A DNA stretch of 64,000 nucleotides from Coenobita brevimanus (taxonomy: Eukaryota; Arthropoda; Malacostraca; Decapoda; Coenobitidae), in the NCBI GenBank assembly GCA_032717465.1, contig CM064653.1, forward strand, positions 34,364,659-34,428,658, in the 5' to 3' direction. The stretch's first letter is position 1, and every line of letters starts with the position of its first letter. A model generated the notes under the pieces. That model was not told where the DNA came from, made no database searches, and worked only from the letters and a program-made list of their open reading frames with translations. Positions 11,190 to 23,626 of the stretch are shown one piece after another. A program made the position numbers and the translations under genes.

Positions 11190-11415
11190 CGTGGCTTTAC
11201 ATTGAGTGACAAGCCTAATGGTTTCCTGTAAGCCAAGAAACCATTTACAATGCTGGGTGGTAACCATATAACCAAACAATTACGTGCTTCCTGCATGTCA
11301 TCAAGTGGGTTGGTGGAGGGTTAGTGCCCCTTCCTGTAAAACAAATAACTCAAGAGTCAAATGGCCACCCCTAACGGGATTATGACATCAGGCAGTAGAT
11401 AGATAGATAGATAGA
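11190..11415 (+). repeat. SINE-B copy with (GATA)n tail
   Basis: Head with AGTGACAAGCCTAATGGTTT and the imperfect palindrome, body with GGTAACCATATAACC, GGGTTAGTGCCCC, then GGCCACCCCTAACGGGATTA and a (GATA)n tail at about 11395-11415. It sits in the reverse transcriptase region of the inverted CR1-like LINE. Confidence 0.85.
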
Positions 11416-12995
11416 AATTCATTTTCCATGTCCGGCTCCAATTGTAAATCCTGTCCAGGTCTTCCTGCAGCATTTTACAATCTTCTTCATCTTCTACTTT
11501 CCTCATGATCTTTGCATCGTCTGCAAACAGACATGCATAACTCTTCATTTCATCCACCATATTTACATAAATAAAGAACATTACAGGCACCAGCACTGAG
11601 CTCTGTGGGACTCCACTTGTTACCTTCCTGCACCCTGACATATTGTCTTTTATTACTGTCCTCTTCTGCCTGTCTCTCACGAAGTCTTTCAAAAGAGGCT
11701 TCCCTATAGTCCTCTTATGTGATCCACTTTCCACATAAGTTGCTTATGGGGTACAATGTCAGAGGTTTTCTCCAGATCTAAGAACACACAGTCCACCCAA
11801 CTATCTCACTCCTGTAGAACATCAGTTGCCCTTGAGTAGAAGTTCAACAGATTTGTGATACATGACTTTCCATTTCTAAATCCAAACAGACTTTCTACCA
11901 AAATGTCCATCTCCTCCAGATATTTCATCCATCTATCTTTCAGGATTCTCTCACACAATTTTGCGACCCTGCTGGCCAGGGACACTGGTCTGTAATTCAG
12001 GGGCTCTTCCTTATTCCCTCCTCTGTTAATTGGTACCACATTGACCCTCTTCCATTCCCGGGGCTCTTTTCCCTATTCTGGAGAACACACAATTAAATCA
12101 TGAATCTTGTCCTCCAGTTGTTCCGTGCATTCCTTTAGTATCCAATTTGAGATCCCACCATGCCCTGGGGCCTTCCTTACATCTTGTGTTTCCAGTAATT
12201 TATACACTTCCTGCACTTCCACTTTTAAATCTCTTAACACTACATTTCTTGTCACACTCTCCCCTTCTATAAAATCACTTTCTTTAGTGAAAACCAATTG
12301 GAAACTTTTGTTAATTATTTCCACTTGCACTACTGCATCTTGTAGACCCTTCCATCTACTTTCAGCTTATTGTTTCGTTCATTGTGTTTCAGTTTGCCAT
12401 TGACAAGCCTGTAAAACATTCGGGTTCTTCCTTACATTTGTCAGTTACACCTCTTTCAAAGTTTCTCCCTCTCTACGGATTCTTGTGTATTCATTTCTAG
12501 CTCTTTTGTACTCTTCCTTTGTTCTGTTGTTGCCTCTCTTTCTCCATCATTCCATGCTGCATCCCTTTCTTTATTAGCTATCATACACCTTCTGTTGAAC
12601 CAATCCTTTTTCCAATTCTCTTTCTCACATGCTATTGGCATGTATTTTTCCACACCCGAGTTGTAAAACCCTAAAAAGATATCCCACTTCTTCTGCATCT
12701 CTCTTGTGTCTCTGAATTCTCTCAAGTCTGTGTCCTGAAAAACTGTCTCAGTCCTGTAAAATTTGCTTTCCCAAAGTTGTATCTTTCAAACCTGTATAGC
12801 TCATCTCTTGTCGCCACATTCCCTTCTGTCATTTGGAACTCAATCACAACATGATCACTTTTTCTTATAAGATACAGATATTTCTGATTTTCAGTTATGT
12901 CAGGTTCTTTGGTTAGCAGAAAATCTAGTCTTGCTGGTGTGTCTTAACCTCTAAATTGTGTCTCTTCTTTGACCCACCGGGTCTTTACATTATTT

Positions 12996-13160
12996 ATTGC
13001 TATACCATATTGGCCTGTGTATAAGAAGACTCTTGAACCTAATAAGAAAATACCCAAAAGTACGGGTCGTCCTCAATACCGGGTATGAAATCCAAACCTC
13101 TACATCCTGTGGTTATCAGATCCATAGGCACGATAGGGAACATAGCCAATCACCTACCTT
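12996..13160. other. Short segment between two LINE copies
   Basis: No gene. Contains TATTGGCCTGTGTATAAGAA and AGTACGGGTCGTC, which look like a degraded DNA-transposon end, but no partner end was found. Confidence 0.3.
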
Positions 13161-14637
13161 GAAATGCTGAAGCATTTGGGAGAGATAGTGGTAGAATGGA
13201 TATGGAAGATGTGCAGATTGGCCTGGGAGGAAGGTAGAGTCCCGGAGGATTGGAAGTCAGGTATAATTTTTCCCTTGTACAAAAGAAAAGGGGAAAAAGA
13301 AGTGTGTGGTAATCATAGGGGCATTTGTCTTCTTAGTGTAACAGGAAAAGTGTATGATAGGATACATATTGATAGAGTTAGGAAAATAACAGAGGAATTA
13401 GTTGGAGAAGAACAGGGAGGCTTTAGGAAGGGAAGAGGTTGTGAAGATCAGATATTCATTCTTAGATCTTTAGTAGAGCAGTTTCTAAAGAAAGAAAAGA
13501 AGTTGTATGAAGCCTTCATGGATTTGGAGAAAGCATATGACAGGGTGGATAGACAGGGATTGTGGAAAGTATTAAGAATATATGGAGCAGATAGGAAGTT
13601 GTTGAAGGCCATGAAGAGTATGTATGATGGTGCTAAGGCTGCAGTGCGTGTGGATGGTGAACCAAGTGAAATTCTCTCTTTGAAGGTTGGGTTGAAACAG
13701 GGATGTATCATGTCTCTATGGTTGTTCAATCTGTACATGGATGGGGTAATAAAAGAGATACAAGGTAGGGCAGTGGCTGTTGGAGTGGCCCTGGTGAGAG
13801 AGGGCAATGTTTGGAAACTCCCTGCACTGATGTTTGCAGATGATACTGTGTTGTTAAGTGAAGGCAAATGGGAGCTGCAAAGCTTGGTGGATGAGTATGG
13901 GAGAGTGTGTAAGAAATGGAATCTAAAGGTGAATGCAGGGAAGAGTAAAGTGATGGTCTTTGAGTGAGGTGAAGTCAGTGAATGTACAGTGAGGTTGGAT
14001 GGTGTGGAAATGGAAAATGTTAGTACATTTAAGTACTTGGGGAGTGTGATGAGTAAGGATGGAAGTTTGGAGGGTGAAGTGCTTGAAAGGGTACACCAAG
14101 GAAAAAAGGTTGCTGGTTCCTTGAAAGCAGTGATAAGAAACAGAGAAGTGAGCATGGAAGTGATAAAGTTACTGCTGTACATGACAGTATTGTGATACCA
14201 ACTGTAATATATGGAAGTGAACCTTGGACGATGTTGGAAGGACAGAAGTCAAGAGTGTGAGCTGTGGAACTGAGTTATTTAAGAGGAGCCTGTGGAGTCA
14301 CATGGAGAGACAGGCTGACAAATGAGGATATAAAGGAGCATTGTGGTGTGGATGTGATAGGAAGCATTAGGAGGAACACACTGAGGTGGTTTGGCCATAT
14401 GGAGAGGATGGAGAGTGAGAGACTGACGAGGAGAGTGTATGTGAGTGAGGTGGAGGGGGGGAGAGGGAAGGGGAGGCCGAGGATGAGATGGAGGGATGGA
14501 GTGGAGAGGTATATGAGAGAGGGGGGTGTGAGTTGGGAGCAGGGCAGTGAAATGACAGGGGACAGGGCGGACGTGGAGGCGATATGTTTGTGGCCACCCT
14601 GTTAGGGATTAAGGCATCTGGCAATAGCTAGATAGTT
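13161..14637 (+). pseudogene. RT-a (RTE-like) LINE ORF2, 5'-truncated copy 1
   Basis: Reverse transcriptase from GEIVVEWIWKMCRLAWEEGR through NHRGICLLSVTGKVYDR, EEQGGFRKGRGCEDQIF, MDLEKAYDRVDRQGLWKV, VGLKQGCIMSLWLFNLYMDG and LMFADDTVLLSE, then the C-terminal FKYLGSVMSKDG and TLRWFGHMERMESERLTRR blocks. It ends in GGCCACCC...GGCATCTGGCAATAG plus a short GATA-like tail. The HRGICLLS style resembles RTE-type elements, but the clade is not certain. A stop near 13964 and a frameshift around 14190-14260 break the frame; no endonuclease is present. Confidence 0.85.
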
Positions 14638-15089
14638 AGATACATAGACTTTTCACCATTAGTACAATTCCCCATCATTTATTTACATATCAGTTGATTT
14701 AGCAAGTATATTAGTTTTCGAATTATATGAGTTATAAAGGTGATGGTGGTTTCTTCTTTTTTAATAAATGTAAAATATGCATCAAATAGTTGGTATTACC
14801 TGGAAAAAATATAAATATGTTGAAACTTGAATCAGGAGTAGACTGTAGCACCAGTCGAGCAGGGCAGTACTCCCGAGGTGGATGGAAAGCTGATGACAGG
14901 GAGTGCTGGAGCTCCCGTTTCATCAGCCCTCAGGACTAGTTCCTGACCATCCCCCTTTGCTGAACTTTTTCAGTGTCTCAGTTACACAGAGAGTAGGCCA
15001 GCATGCTCTCCAGTACAAATTTCTCTAACTATCTACACCAAACTACATGCACAGTACACACTACAATTCCTTTTCCAAAAATCATGGCG
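14638..15089. other. No gene seen
   Basis: Spacer between RT-a copy 1 and the jockey-like LINE. Contains no recognised coding or repeat feature. Confidence 0.45.
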
Positions 15090-18000
15090 TCACAACACAC
15101 AGCCTCGGAGTCCTAAGGGGGGGGGACCATAAATGCCCCCACCATCCACCCCTCTCCCGATGACAACTCGAGGTGCCTGGAACCACTGTCTGACTCTCTT
15201 CTTCTTCATTTCTGCAACATTCGCGGCCTTTCCTCTAACTTTCGCTCTGTTGAGCACCACTTCTCCTCCTCTAAACCTCACCTTCTTTTTCTAACGGAGA
15301 CTCAGCTGTCTGAGGCAACTGACAGCAAACCCTTTTCTGTATCCTCCTACTTTCTCTATACTCATTTCAAAGCCAAAGGTGGCTGTTGTGTATATATGCA
15401 CAACGACTTATCTTGCTCTCGTGTTCCTGAACTCGATTCTTCTGAATTCTCTACACTCTGGCTTCGGCTTTCCTGTCATTCTCCGACTAAATATATCTGT
15501 GCTGTTTACTTATCCCCTAATTCTACTAACTATCAAAAATTCTTCGACTATCTTACTTCTACGAACACATTCTATCCATTTCTCCTTTCTCTGAATTCTC
15601 CATTCTAGGAGATTTCAATGTTCACCACCACCTTTGGCTCTCCTCTCCTTTCACAGATCCACCTGGTGAACAAGCCTACATCTTTTCTATCCTCAGTGAC
15701 CTAGAGCAGCTTGTACAGCACCCTACCCGTATCCCTGACCGCCTTGGAGAGAGCTCCAACATACTTGACCTCTTCCTCACAACTAATCCTTCTGCTTACT
15801 CTGTTAATCTTTTCTTTCCGTTGGGCTCCTCCGATCACAACCTTATTACCTTAACCTGTCCTATCACTCCGGTACGGCCTGTGGACCCTCCAGGGAAACG
15901 TCGTCTATGGCATTTTGGAGCCGCGGACTGGGAGGCCCTGAGGCAGTACTTCTTTGATTTTCCCTGGAATGATTATTGCTTTTGTGGCCGGGAGCCATCT
16001 GAGTGTGCCTTGCGCATTACGGAGGTTATTCTTTCGGGCATGGAAGCATACATTCCTTTCTCATATCCTTTGACTAACGCAAGAAAGCCTTGGTTTAATC
16101 ACGCTTGTTCTAATGCTGTCCGCAACAAGGAGAGGGCCTACAAAAGGCACCGGAGCCAACCCACCCCTGAATCACATCATCTTTACATTTCTGCCCGGAA
16201 TCGTGCTAAGTCTGTTCTTCGCTCTACTAAAAATAATTTCATCCATACTAAATGCTCTCAACTCTCCAACTCGAATTCTTCCCGCTCCTTCTGGCACCTT
16301 GCCAAAAATCTTTCTAACAACTTTACCTCATCATCCTTCCCTCCTCTTTTCTACTCTGATGGTTCTGTAGCTATTTCTTCTACTGATAAAGCAGATCTCT
16401 TCGCACGGACTTTCTCCTCCAATTCCACCTTAGACGATTCCGGTGCTGTTCCTCCATCACTTCCCCCCTCTGACTTCCTCATGGCTGACATTAAAATTTC
16501 TTCAGTTGATGTATTTTCTGCCATCACTGGCCTCAGTACTAACAAGGCATATGGGCCTGATGGGGTCTCTCCTGTTGTTCTCAAGAACTGTGCTTCTGTG
16601 CTTACACCCTGCCTAGGCAAACTCTTTCGCTTTTGTCTGTCAACTTGTACCTTTCCTTCTTGCTGGAAGTTTGCTCTCATTCAGCCAGTCCCAAAGAAGG
16701 GTGACCACTCCCAACCCTCCAACTATCGTCCAATTGCTTTAACATCCTGTATTTCAAAAGTTTTCAAGTCAATTCTCAATAGAAAAATTTTAAGGCATCT
16801 TTCCTATCGTCAGTATGGGTTCCGTCAGGGACGCACCACTGGCGATCTTCTCACCTACCATTCAGACTCCTGGTCATCCTCATTTCGGGACTTTGGCGAA
16901 AGCTTTGCCATTGCACTTGACATCTCAAAGGCTTTCGATCGAGTCTGGCATAAATCTTTAATTTCCAAACTGCCCTCCTATGGTTTCTATCCTTCTATGG
17001 TTTCTATCCTTCTATGGTTTCTATCCTTCTATCTAGCTTCCTTTCTGGTCGTTCTATAGCCGCTGTTGTAGACGGCCATCGTTCTTCTCCTAGATCTATC
17101 AACAGTGGTGTTCCTCAGGGCTCTGTCCTATCACCAACTCTCTTCCTTTTATTCATCAATGATCTTCTAAGCTGTACATCTAACCCTATCCACTCATACG
17201 CTGATGACTCCACCCTTCACCTTTCCATTCGGTTCCCACAACGCCCAGCTCAACAGTTGCTTCAACAAACAAGGGATGAGGCTATGGCACACCTAATGTC
17301 TGACTTGGCTCGTATCTCTGACTGGGGTAAAAATAATCTTGTTGTTTTTAATGCATCTAAGACTCAGTTCTTACACCTATCAACCCAACAAAATCTTCTA
17401 CAGGTATACCCATTAATGTTTAATAATATTCAGCTTAATCCTGCATCATCCTTGAACATGCTTGGGGTTTCATTTACTCGGGACTTATCTTGGAAAGATC
17501 ATATTACATCTCTTGTAAAATCTACTTCCAAGAGATTGGGTGTGCTAAGCCGACTCCGCTCTTTCTTTACCCCTGCACAATTGTTGACTCTATACAGGGG
17601 TTTTATCCGCCCCTGTGTGGAGTACAACTCTCATGTGTGAGGAGGCTTCCCACACACAGCCCTTCTCAATAGGGTGGAGTCAAAGGCTTTTCGTCTCATT
17701 AACTCTCCTCCTCTTACTGACTCCCTTCAACCTCTGTCTCTTCGCCGCACTGTTGCATCTGTATCTCTTTTCTATCGCTACTTTAATGGTCACTGCTCCT
17801 CTGAACTGTCTGCTTGCATTCCTCCACCTCTACGACGGGCGCGTAGCACCCGTCTGGCAGCAAACTCTCATCCCTTTTCTGTCCAACTCTCTAATGCAAG
17901 AGTTAACCGTTACTCCCAGTCTTTCATTTATGCAACAGGTCAGCTCTGGAACTGTCTTCCTCTGTCTGTATTTCCTGCTGCCTATGATCTCCAGTCTTTC

Positions 18001-18125
18001 AAACGCAGTGTGTCCAGGCATCTCAAAATGATCAGATCTTGAATTTGGCTCTCTATTGTATTTTGTTTTTCTCTTTGAGGGAACTGTTACTGCGGGCTCA
18101 TGGCCTTTGGTTCCTTCTTCCTTGC

Positions 18126-18155
<30 letters not shown>
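15090..18155 (+). mobile_element. Jockey-like LINE ending in poly(A)
   Basis: Covers an endonuclease/reverse transcriptase ORF (15180-18042), a short 3' UTR (TTTGTTTTTCTCTTTGAGGG, CATGGCCTTTGGTTCCTTC) and a poly(A) tail at 18130-18155. A second copy in reverse orientation at 63409-64000 shares the same 3' UTR and a poly(T) start. The 5' end is uncertain and no ORF1 was recognised, so this copy may be 5'-truncated. Confidence 0.85.
15180..18042 (+). pseudogene. Jockey-like LINE ORF2 (endonuclease + reverse transcriptase), lightly damaged
   Basis: Endonuclease: [59 protein letters not shown] and [10 protein letters not shown]. Reverse transcriptase: [96 protein letters not shown] and KTQFLHLS, then a C-terminal tail (PCVEYNSHV, ESKAFRLINSPPLTDSLQPL). 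Visible lesions: a frame change near 15575-15605, one extra 17-bp unit at 16979-17029 shifting the frame, and a TGA at 17638-17640 where the copy at 63.9 kb has TGG. The YADD catalytic box is intact. Few lesions for its length imply a fairly young copy. Confidence 0.88.
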
Positions 18156-18156
<1 letters not shown>

Positions 18157-19762
18157 GTGACATGCGATGTTTCACTTCATTGTTTAACAGAAGGCTACAT
18201 ATGAGACACTGGCATTTATATAAAAGCCTAATAACCTCAAGTGAATGATCGACATCCTCTAAAATTATACGAATAACATTCATATTACGTCTACATTGGT
18301 GAGTGGGGTGTGCCTGCTGAGATAGATGAGAATGGCAGTGCGTTAGTGGACATTTGTGCTGGGAGGGAGTTGGTGATAGCCAATGCCCTCTTCAGGCACA
18401 AGATGAATCACAGGTATACATTGCGAGTGATGAGAAGGGTGGGTGGTGAACTGAATGAAAGGAAGGCAATGATTGATTGTGTGTGTGTGGATGAAAGGAT
18501 GCAAAAATGTGTAATGGATGCAAGAGCTTATGGAGGTTGGGGGATTGGACTTTCTGACCACTACTTTGTGGTGGCCAGAATCAAGGTCCAATTAGGATGG
18601 AGAAATAGAAGAAGGGAGGGACGGGAAGAAGGAGAATTTGTAAGGAGAGTGGAAAGGTTACAAGAGGATGAGAAAAAGGCAGAGTATAAGAGAGAAGTGG
18701 AGGAACGATTGGGCAAATATGAATTGAAGCAGATGGGGGACGTGGAAGGTGTGTGCAGGATATTTACAGAAGAAATATGCGCAGCATGTGATGTGGTGTG
18801 TATGATGAAGAGAAGACGGAGGAGTGTGCAAGGAACAGCGTGGTGGACTGAAGAGGTGAGACAGGCTGTGGCACAAAAGAAGAAAGCATACAATGAATGG
18901 ATGAGAAATAGGGGCATTGAAGAAGTTGAGAGGCGGAAGAGAGAGTTATATGTAGAAAGAAAGAGAGAGGTGAAAAGATTAGTTAGAGAGAGTAAGAAGA
19001 GAGTGGATGAGTAATTTGGAAGGAATTTGAGTGTGAAGTGGAGGGACTGTAAGAAAATGTTCTGGAAAGAGGTGAAGAGAGTAAGACAGGGTGGAAGTGA
19101 AGTTAGCAGGGGAGTGAAAGATAAAAATGGAAGATTACTAGTGGAGAATGGAGAAAAAGTAAGCAGATGGAGAGAACACTTTAAGGAATTGTTGAACAAT
19201 GAGGATGGAAGTAATGCGAGTATAAGTGGCTGGGGAATGGCTGGGAGAAGGAGAGAGGTGAGAAGACAGGAAGAAATTGGCAGGATAGAAGTTGTGGAAG
19301 CAATGAAGATAGTTATATTGGGGAAAGCCCCAGGAATTGATGGAGTGTGTGGTGAAATGCTGAAGAATGGGGGAGAGATAGTAGTAGAATTGATGTGGAA
19401 AATATGCAGATTGGCCTGGGAGGAAGGTAGAGTCCCGGAGGATTGGAAGTCAGGGATAATTATTCCGTTGTACAAATAAAAGGGGAAAAAGAAATGTGTT
19501 GTAATCATGGGAGCATCTGTCTTCTTAGTATAATAGGAAAAGTGTATGGTAGGATACTTATTGACAGAGTTAGAGAAAGAACAGAGGAATTAGTTGGAGA
19601 AGAACATGGAGGGTTTAGGAATGGAAGAGATTGTATAGATCAGATATTCATTCTTAGATCTTTAGTGGAAAAGTTTCTAGAGAAGGGAAAGAAGTTGTAT
19701 GCGGCTTTCATGGATTTGGAGAAAGCATATGACGGGTGGATAGACATGGATTGTGGAAAGTA

Positions 19763-20816
19763 CAGTACCCTCGCGTCCAACACGCATTTGTCCAGCACGA
19801 TTCGTGTCCAGCACGGAGAGCAATAATTAGTAAGATTTAATTCGGTTTAATTACTGTAACACGGGTGCATTAGCATAACACGGACGGAGCTCTTAGAAGT
19901 GGGCGAAATCCTCAGAGTTCGCCTCTAGCACGATCACCCCTGGTCCGACACGGTCATACTGGACATTCCCGTGATGCTGACAGCCAATAAAAACTTCCGA
20001 TCAAGTAGCCTCCCCCGCCCACTATCGTGAGGTGATCGTGATGTCGCCCAATAAAAACCGGTTCTTCTCTCACGTGTTGTTTTGTTTATATTTCTCCCGC
20101 CACAACGCCACTCAGTCGCATAATTCGCATTGGAAGGTGCATTTTTCTTGCTGCATTTTCTGCCCTTGTTACTGCATTTTACCCTGCTCACGATGCCTAC
20201 TAAACCTTATGAGAACCCCAAGAAGCAGCGGCACCTCCCTCAGGCCACCAAGCTAGAAAGCATCAAAAAGAAGAAGAAAGGGGAGAGGAAAGTGGACATT
20301 GCCAAGGCCTACAACATGAATGAAGCCAACGTGAGGACCATAATAAAAAACCAAGACAAGATCCTGGCAGCAGTGAAGGCTTAGAGAGTGCTAGGACAGG
20401 CAGAAGCAGGACCTTCCATGGCTGTGGACAAAGATAGTGATTCTGAGTGTGATTTCAAAGGATTTATGAGGGAGGTTGAGGAGGAGCAGCAGCCTTTACC
20501 CGCTAGTGATGCCAGCAGCCATCCTCCGGGGACCCAGTAGGACTACCTACAGCCTTGGATACCACCTTCCATTCCCAGCAAGCCCACCAACACTATCCTA
20601 AAAGGTTAGTTATCATTCATAGCACAGTACCATTTATTATAATTACAGTAGTACCAATATATGTATAGGTATATGGTAGGTATTTAGGGTGATTTTTCCT
20701 AGGGTTGCTGACATAATTCATTTTTCTCCATAAGCTCTGTTGTTTGTCCAACACGTTTTTGGTCCAACACGGGACCCATGCATGACAATATTACCGTGTT
20801 GGACGCGAGGGTACTG
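19763..20816 (+). mobile_element. Tigger/pogo-type non-autonomous element
   Basis: Perfect long inverted ends start CAGTACCCTCGCGTCCAAC (left) and its complement ends at 20816; TA dinucleotides flank both sides (19761-19762 and 20817-20818). The RT-a sequence joins cleanly when the element and one TA are removed (GGAAAGTA|TTAAGAATATATGG). It keeps the transposase N-terminus (20193-20384) and an acidic tail, but lacks the catalytic core. Confidence 0.92.
20193..20384 (+). pseudogene. Truncated Tigger transposase, DNA-binding N-terminus only
   Basis: 63 codons starting MPTKPYENPKKQRHLPQATK with an HTH-like stretch (ERKVDIAKAYNMNEANVRTI) typical of the psq/CENPB N-terminal domain of Tigger/pogo transposases. 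A TAG follows. The next in-frame residues (RVLGQAEAGPSMAVDKDSDS ... GFMREVEEEQQPLP) look like inter-domain or C-terminal Tigger sequence. No DDE domain is present. In a full-length enzyme this domain would bind the terminal repeats; here it could at most make a binding-only peptide. Confidence 0.7.
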
Positions 20817-21890
20817 TATTAAGAATATATGGAGTAGATGGGAAGTTGTTGAATGCTGTGAAGAGTATGTATGATGGTGCTAAGGCTGCAGTGCTTTGGA
20901 TGGTGAACTGAGTGAATTTTTCTCTATGAAGGTTGGGTTGAAACAGGGATGTGTCATGTCTCCATGGTTGTTCAATCTGTACATGGATGGGGCAATAAAA
21001 GAGGTACAAGGTAGGGTAGTGGATGTTGGAGTGGCCCTGGTGAGAGAGGGTAGTGTTTGGAAACTCCCTATACTGTTGGTTGCAGATGATACTGTGTTGT
21101 TGAGTGAAGACAAAGGGGAGCTGCAAGGCTTGGTGGATGAGTTTGGGAGATTGTGTAAGAAACGGAATCTAAAGGTGAATGTAGGGAAGAGTAAAGTGAT
21201 GGTCTTTGACAGAGGTGAAGTTGGTGAATGTACAGCGAGGTTGGATGGTGAGGATTTGGAAAATGTGAGTACGTTTACGTACTTGGGTAGTGTGATGAGT
21301 AAGGATGGAGGTTTGGAGGGTGAAGTGCTTGAAAGGGTACAGCAGGGAAGAAAGGTTGCTGGTTCCTTGAAAGCAGTGATAAGAAGCAGGGAAGTGAGCA
21401 TGGAAGTGAAAAAGTTAGTACATGACAGTATTGTGATACCAACTCTAACGTATGGAAGCGAAGCTTGGACGTTGTTGGAAGGACACAAGTCAAGAGTGAG
21501 AGCAGTGGAACTGAGTTATTTAAAAGAAGCCTGTGGAGTCACATGGAGAGATAGGCTGACAAATGAGAATATAAAGGAGCATTGTGGTGTGGAAGTGGAT
21601 GTGATAGGAAGCGTCATGAAGAACACACTGAGGTGGTTTGGCCATGTGGAGAGGTTGGAGGGTGAAAGACTGACGAAGAAAGTGTATGTGAGTGAGGTGG
21701 AGGGGGGAAGAGGGAGGGGGAGGCCGAGGATGAGATGGAGGGATGGGGTGGAGAGGTATATGAGAGAGGGGGGGGGGGTGAGTTGGGAGTAGGGCAGTGA
21801 AATGGTGGGGGACAGGGCGATGAGGAGGCGTTTTGTTTGTGGCCACCCCGAACGAGAATGAGGCATCTGGCAATAGGTAGATAGATAGAG

Positions 21891-22521
21891 ATTCCCAGCT
21901 AATCAATCAGTCTCAACCTACTTTATCTAAAAATTACAATAAAAATTACTGAAGACAACTATGTGAGATGCCAGATTGTAATTCAAAGTCAACTACAGCG
22001 AGGCAGATCCAAGGTAATTATTGACTACTAGTGCAAATAATAAATAATATCCAAAGTCAGCTGATCAGCTGACTGACCAAAACATTAAAGAGAACGGAGG
22101 CTGCCTGGTCAAGCACTGATTGAAGAAGTTGATAAAGTTTGTGTGCTCAAGTGTCAACAAAACTCACATTTAACACATTAATAATCATTCTTATATACAT
22201 GATGATGATGATGGAAGGCATTATACTTCTTCTTAGCTCAGAAATAGGTGCTTCGTCAATAACCCGTTCATAGCGGATTTACAAACAAACCTATAAACTA
22301 GTCACAATACCTAAAAAATCTTTAATGTGTCATTACTTAACACAATGATTTTGGTGAAGTTTAACCTCCTCATAAGAGAGAAAAAAGTCCACAGTTGGAG
22401 CACTTGTAGTATGGAGCTGAAGTGGTCATCATCTGCTTTGTTTACAAACAGGGAAGTGCACCGACCGCCAGGGGAATTTGCCTTGGTGTTTCAAACTTGC
22501 CGCGCCATAGGTATTTTATGC

Positions 22522-22558
<37 letters not shown>

Positions 22559-22609
22559 GTGTCACAAAAAACCGCAGCATGGAAGTCAGAGCCATAGGCG
22601 ACTTGACAG

Positions 22610-22676
<67 letters not shown>

Positions 22677-22689
22677 TATATACCTATAT
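21891..22689. repeat. Non-coding with poly(T) and (AT)n tracts
   Basis: No gene. Contains a T run at 22523-22555 and an (AT)n microsatellite at 22610-22672 that directly abuts the PHD-LINE fragment. Confidence 0.7.
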
Positions 22690-23626
22690 AGGTTTAGGAA
22701 GTGGAGAGATGGTATGGGGCAAAGGGTTTAAGGGTAAATGCAGATAAAACAAAAGTGATGATATCTAGGGTTGGTTGCGGTACTGTCAAAGATGAGGGAG
22801 AGTAGCCATGTGCAGTTTGCCACAAGGGCGTGGGAAGTAATTCCAACTTGTGCGGTGTGTGATAAATGGGTGCATAAGAGATGTAGTGGTATCAGAGGTA
22901 GACTGCGAGATAATGCTGATTTTATGTGTACGGCGAGCCGGGGTGAGCAGGTGGAGATTGTCAGACGTGAAAGGATTGAACTTGCTGGTGAATCTCTTGA
23001 GTGTGTGGAAGAGTTTTGTTATTTGGGAGACATGTTGTGTGCTGGAGGTGGGGCTGGACCTAGCTCTGTGGCTAGGGTGAGAAGTGGTTGGAAGAAGTTC
23101 AGTGAGCTCTTGCCTCTCCTGACATTGAGAGGGCTCTCCCTACATGCTAAGGGGTCTTTGTATGCAGCATGTGTTAGGAGTGTAATGCTGTATGGCAGTG
23201 AGACCTGGGCAGTGAAGGAGGAAGATATTCACCAGCTCAGATGTACAGAAATGACAATGATTATGTGGATGTGCAGTGCGTCCCTGCGTCCAAGGCCTGG
23301 AGGGGCTGGGTTTACAATGGAAGAGTTGAGAGGTAGGATGGGACTGGAGTGTATTGGTGTTGTGATGAGGAGAGGTAGATTGAGGTGGTTTGGACATGTG
23401 GAGAGGATGGGGGATGATGATTGGGTGAGGAAGGTAAGAACTGTTAATATTGGGGGTGGGGTTATGAGGGGTAGACCGAGAAAGACATGGGACAAGGTCA
23501 TTAAGTGTGACCTTAGGGTTAAGGGACTGAACAGGGAGGCTGCAATGGATCGTGCAGCGTGGAGAGCCGCCATTAGGTGACCAAGGCCGACACATGCAAG
23601 CATGTTGGAGCCTTTAAAAACAAAAA

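Larger units (their letters stand above)
10233..12995 (-). mobile_element. CR1-like LINE, inverted 5'-truncated copy (ORF2 pseudogene)
   Basis: Minus-strand ORF2 fragments, from 5' to 3' of the element: endonuclease end with KSDHVVIEFQ-like text near 12850, KKWDIFLGFYNSGVEKY (12725-12456), RKAPGHGGISNWILKE (12330-12073), NYRPVSLASRVAKLCERILK (12039-11806), SGVPQSSVLVPVMFFIY and LFADDAKIMR (11734-11357), EEKDREVLVQDNL (11145-10879) and PSLADLLYKERLEMPGLPSL (10624-10319). Same family as 2945-8212, but truncated inside the endonuclease and broken by many stops and shifts. It carries a tRNA-derived SINE (10668-10846) and a SINE-B (11190-11415). Confidence 0.88.
18295..21890 (+). pseudogene. RT-a LINE ORF2, copy 2 (interrupted by a Tigger-type element)
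   Basis: Begins in the C-terminal half of the endonuclease (NGSALVDICAGRELVIAN, VCVDERMQKCVMDARAYGG, LSDHYFVVARIKV), continues through a lysine/arginine-rich linker to GKAPGIDGVCGEMLKNGGEI, LAWEEGRVPEDWKSGIIIPL and MDLEKAYDG. It is then cut by the 1054-bp insertion at 19763-20816, and resumes with KVGLKQGCVMSPWLFNLYMD, VADDTVLLSED, TYLGSVMSKDGG and TLRWFGHVERLEGERLTKK. It ends with GGCATCTGGCAATAG and (GATA)n. Stops and shifts occur near 19015, 19480 and 19740. The catalytic box is VADD instead of the usual FADD of this family. Confidence 0.87.

Noticed and set aside
15396..15608. Independent small gene
   Set aside because: It is the endonuclease part of the jockey-like LINE ORF2 in the proper frame.
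18561..19508. Long minus-strand ORF of 315 codons
   Set aside because: Shadow of the RT-a coding strand; its Ser/Leu/Pro-rich text is the complement of Lys/Glu/Arg-rich LINE sequence.
22610..22672. CRISPR-like or structured repeat array
   Set aside because: Simple AT dinucleotide repeat; no spacers, and the window is eukaryotic.
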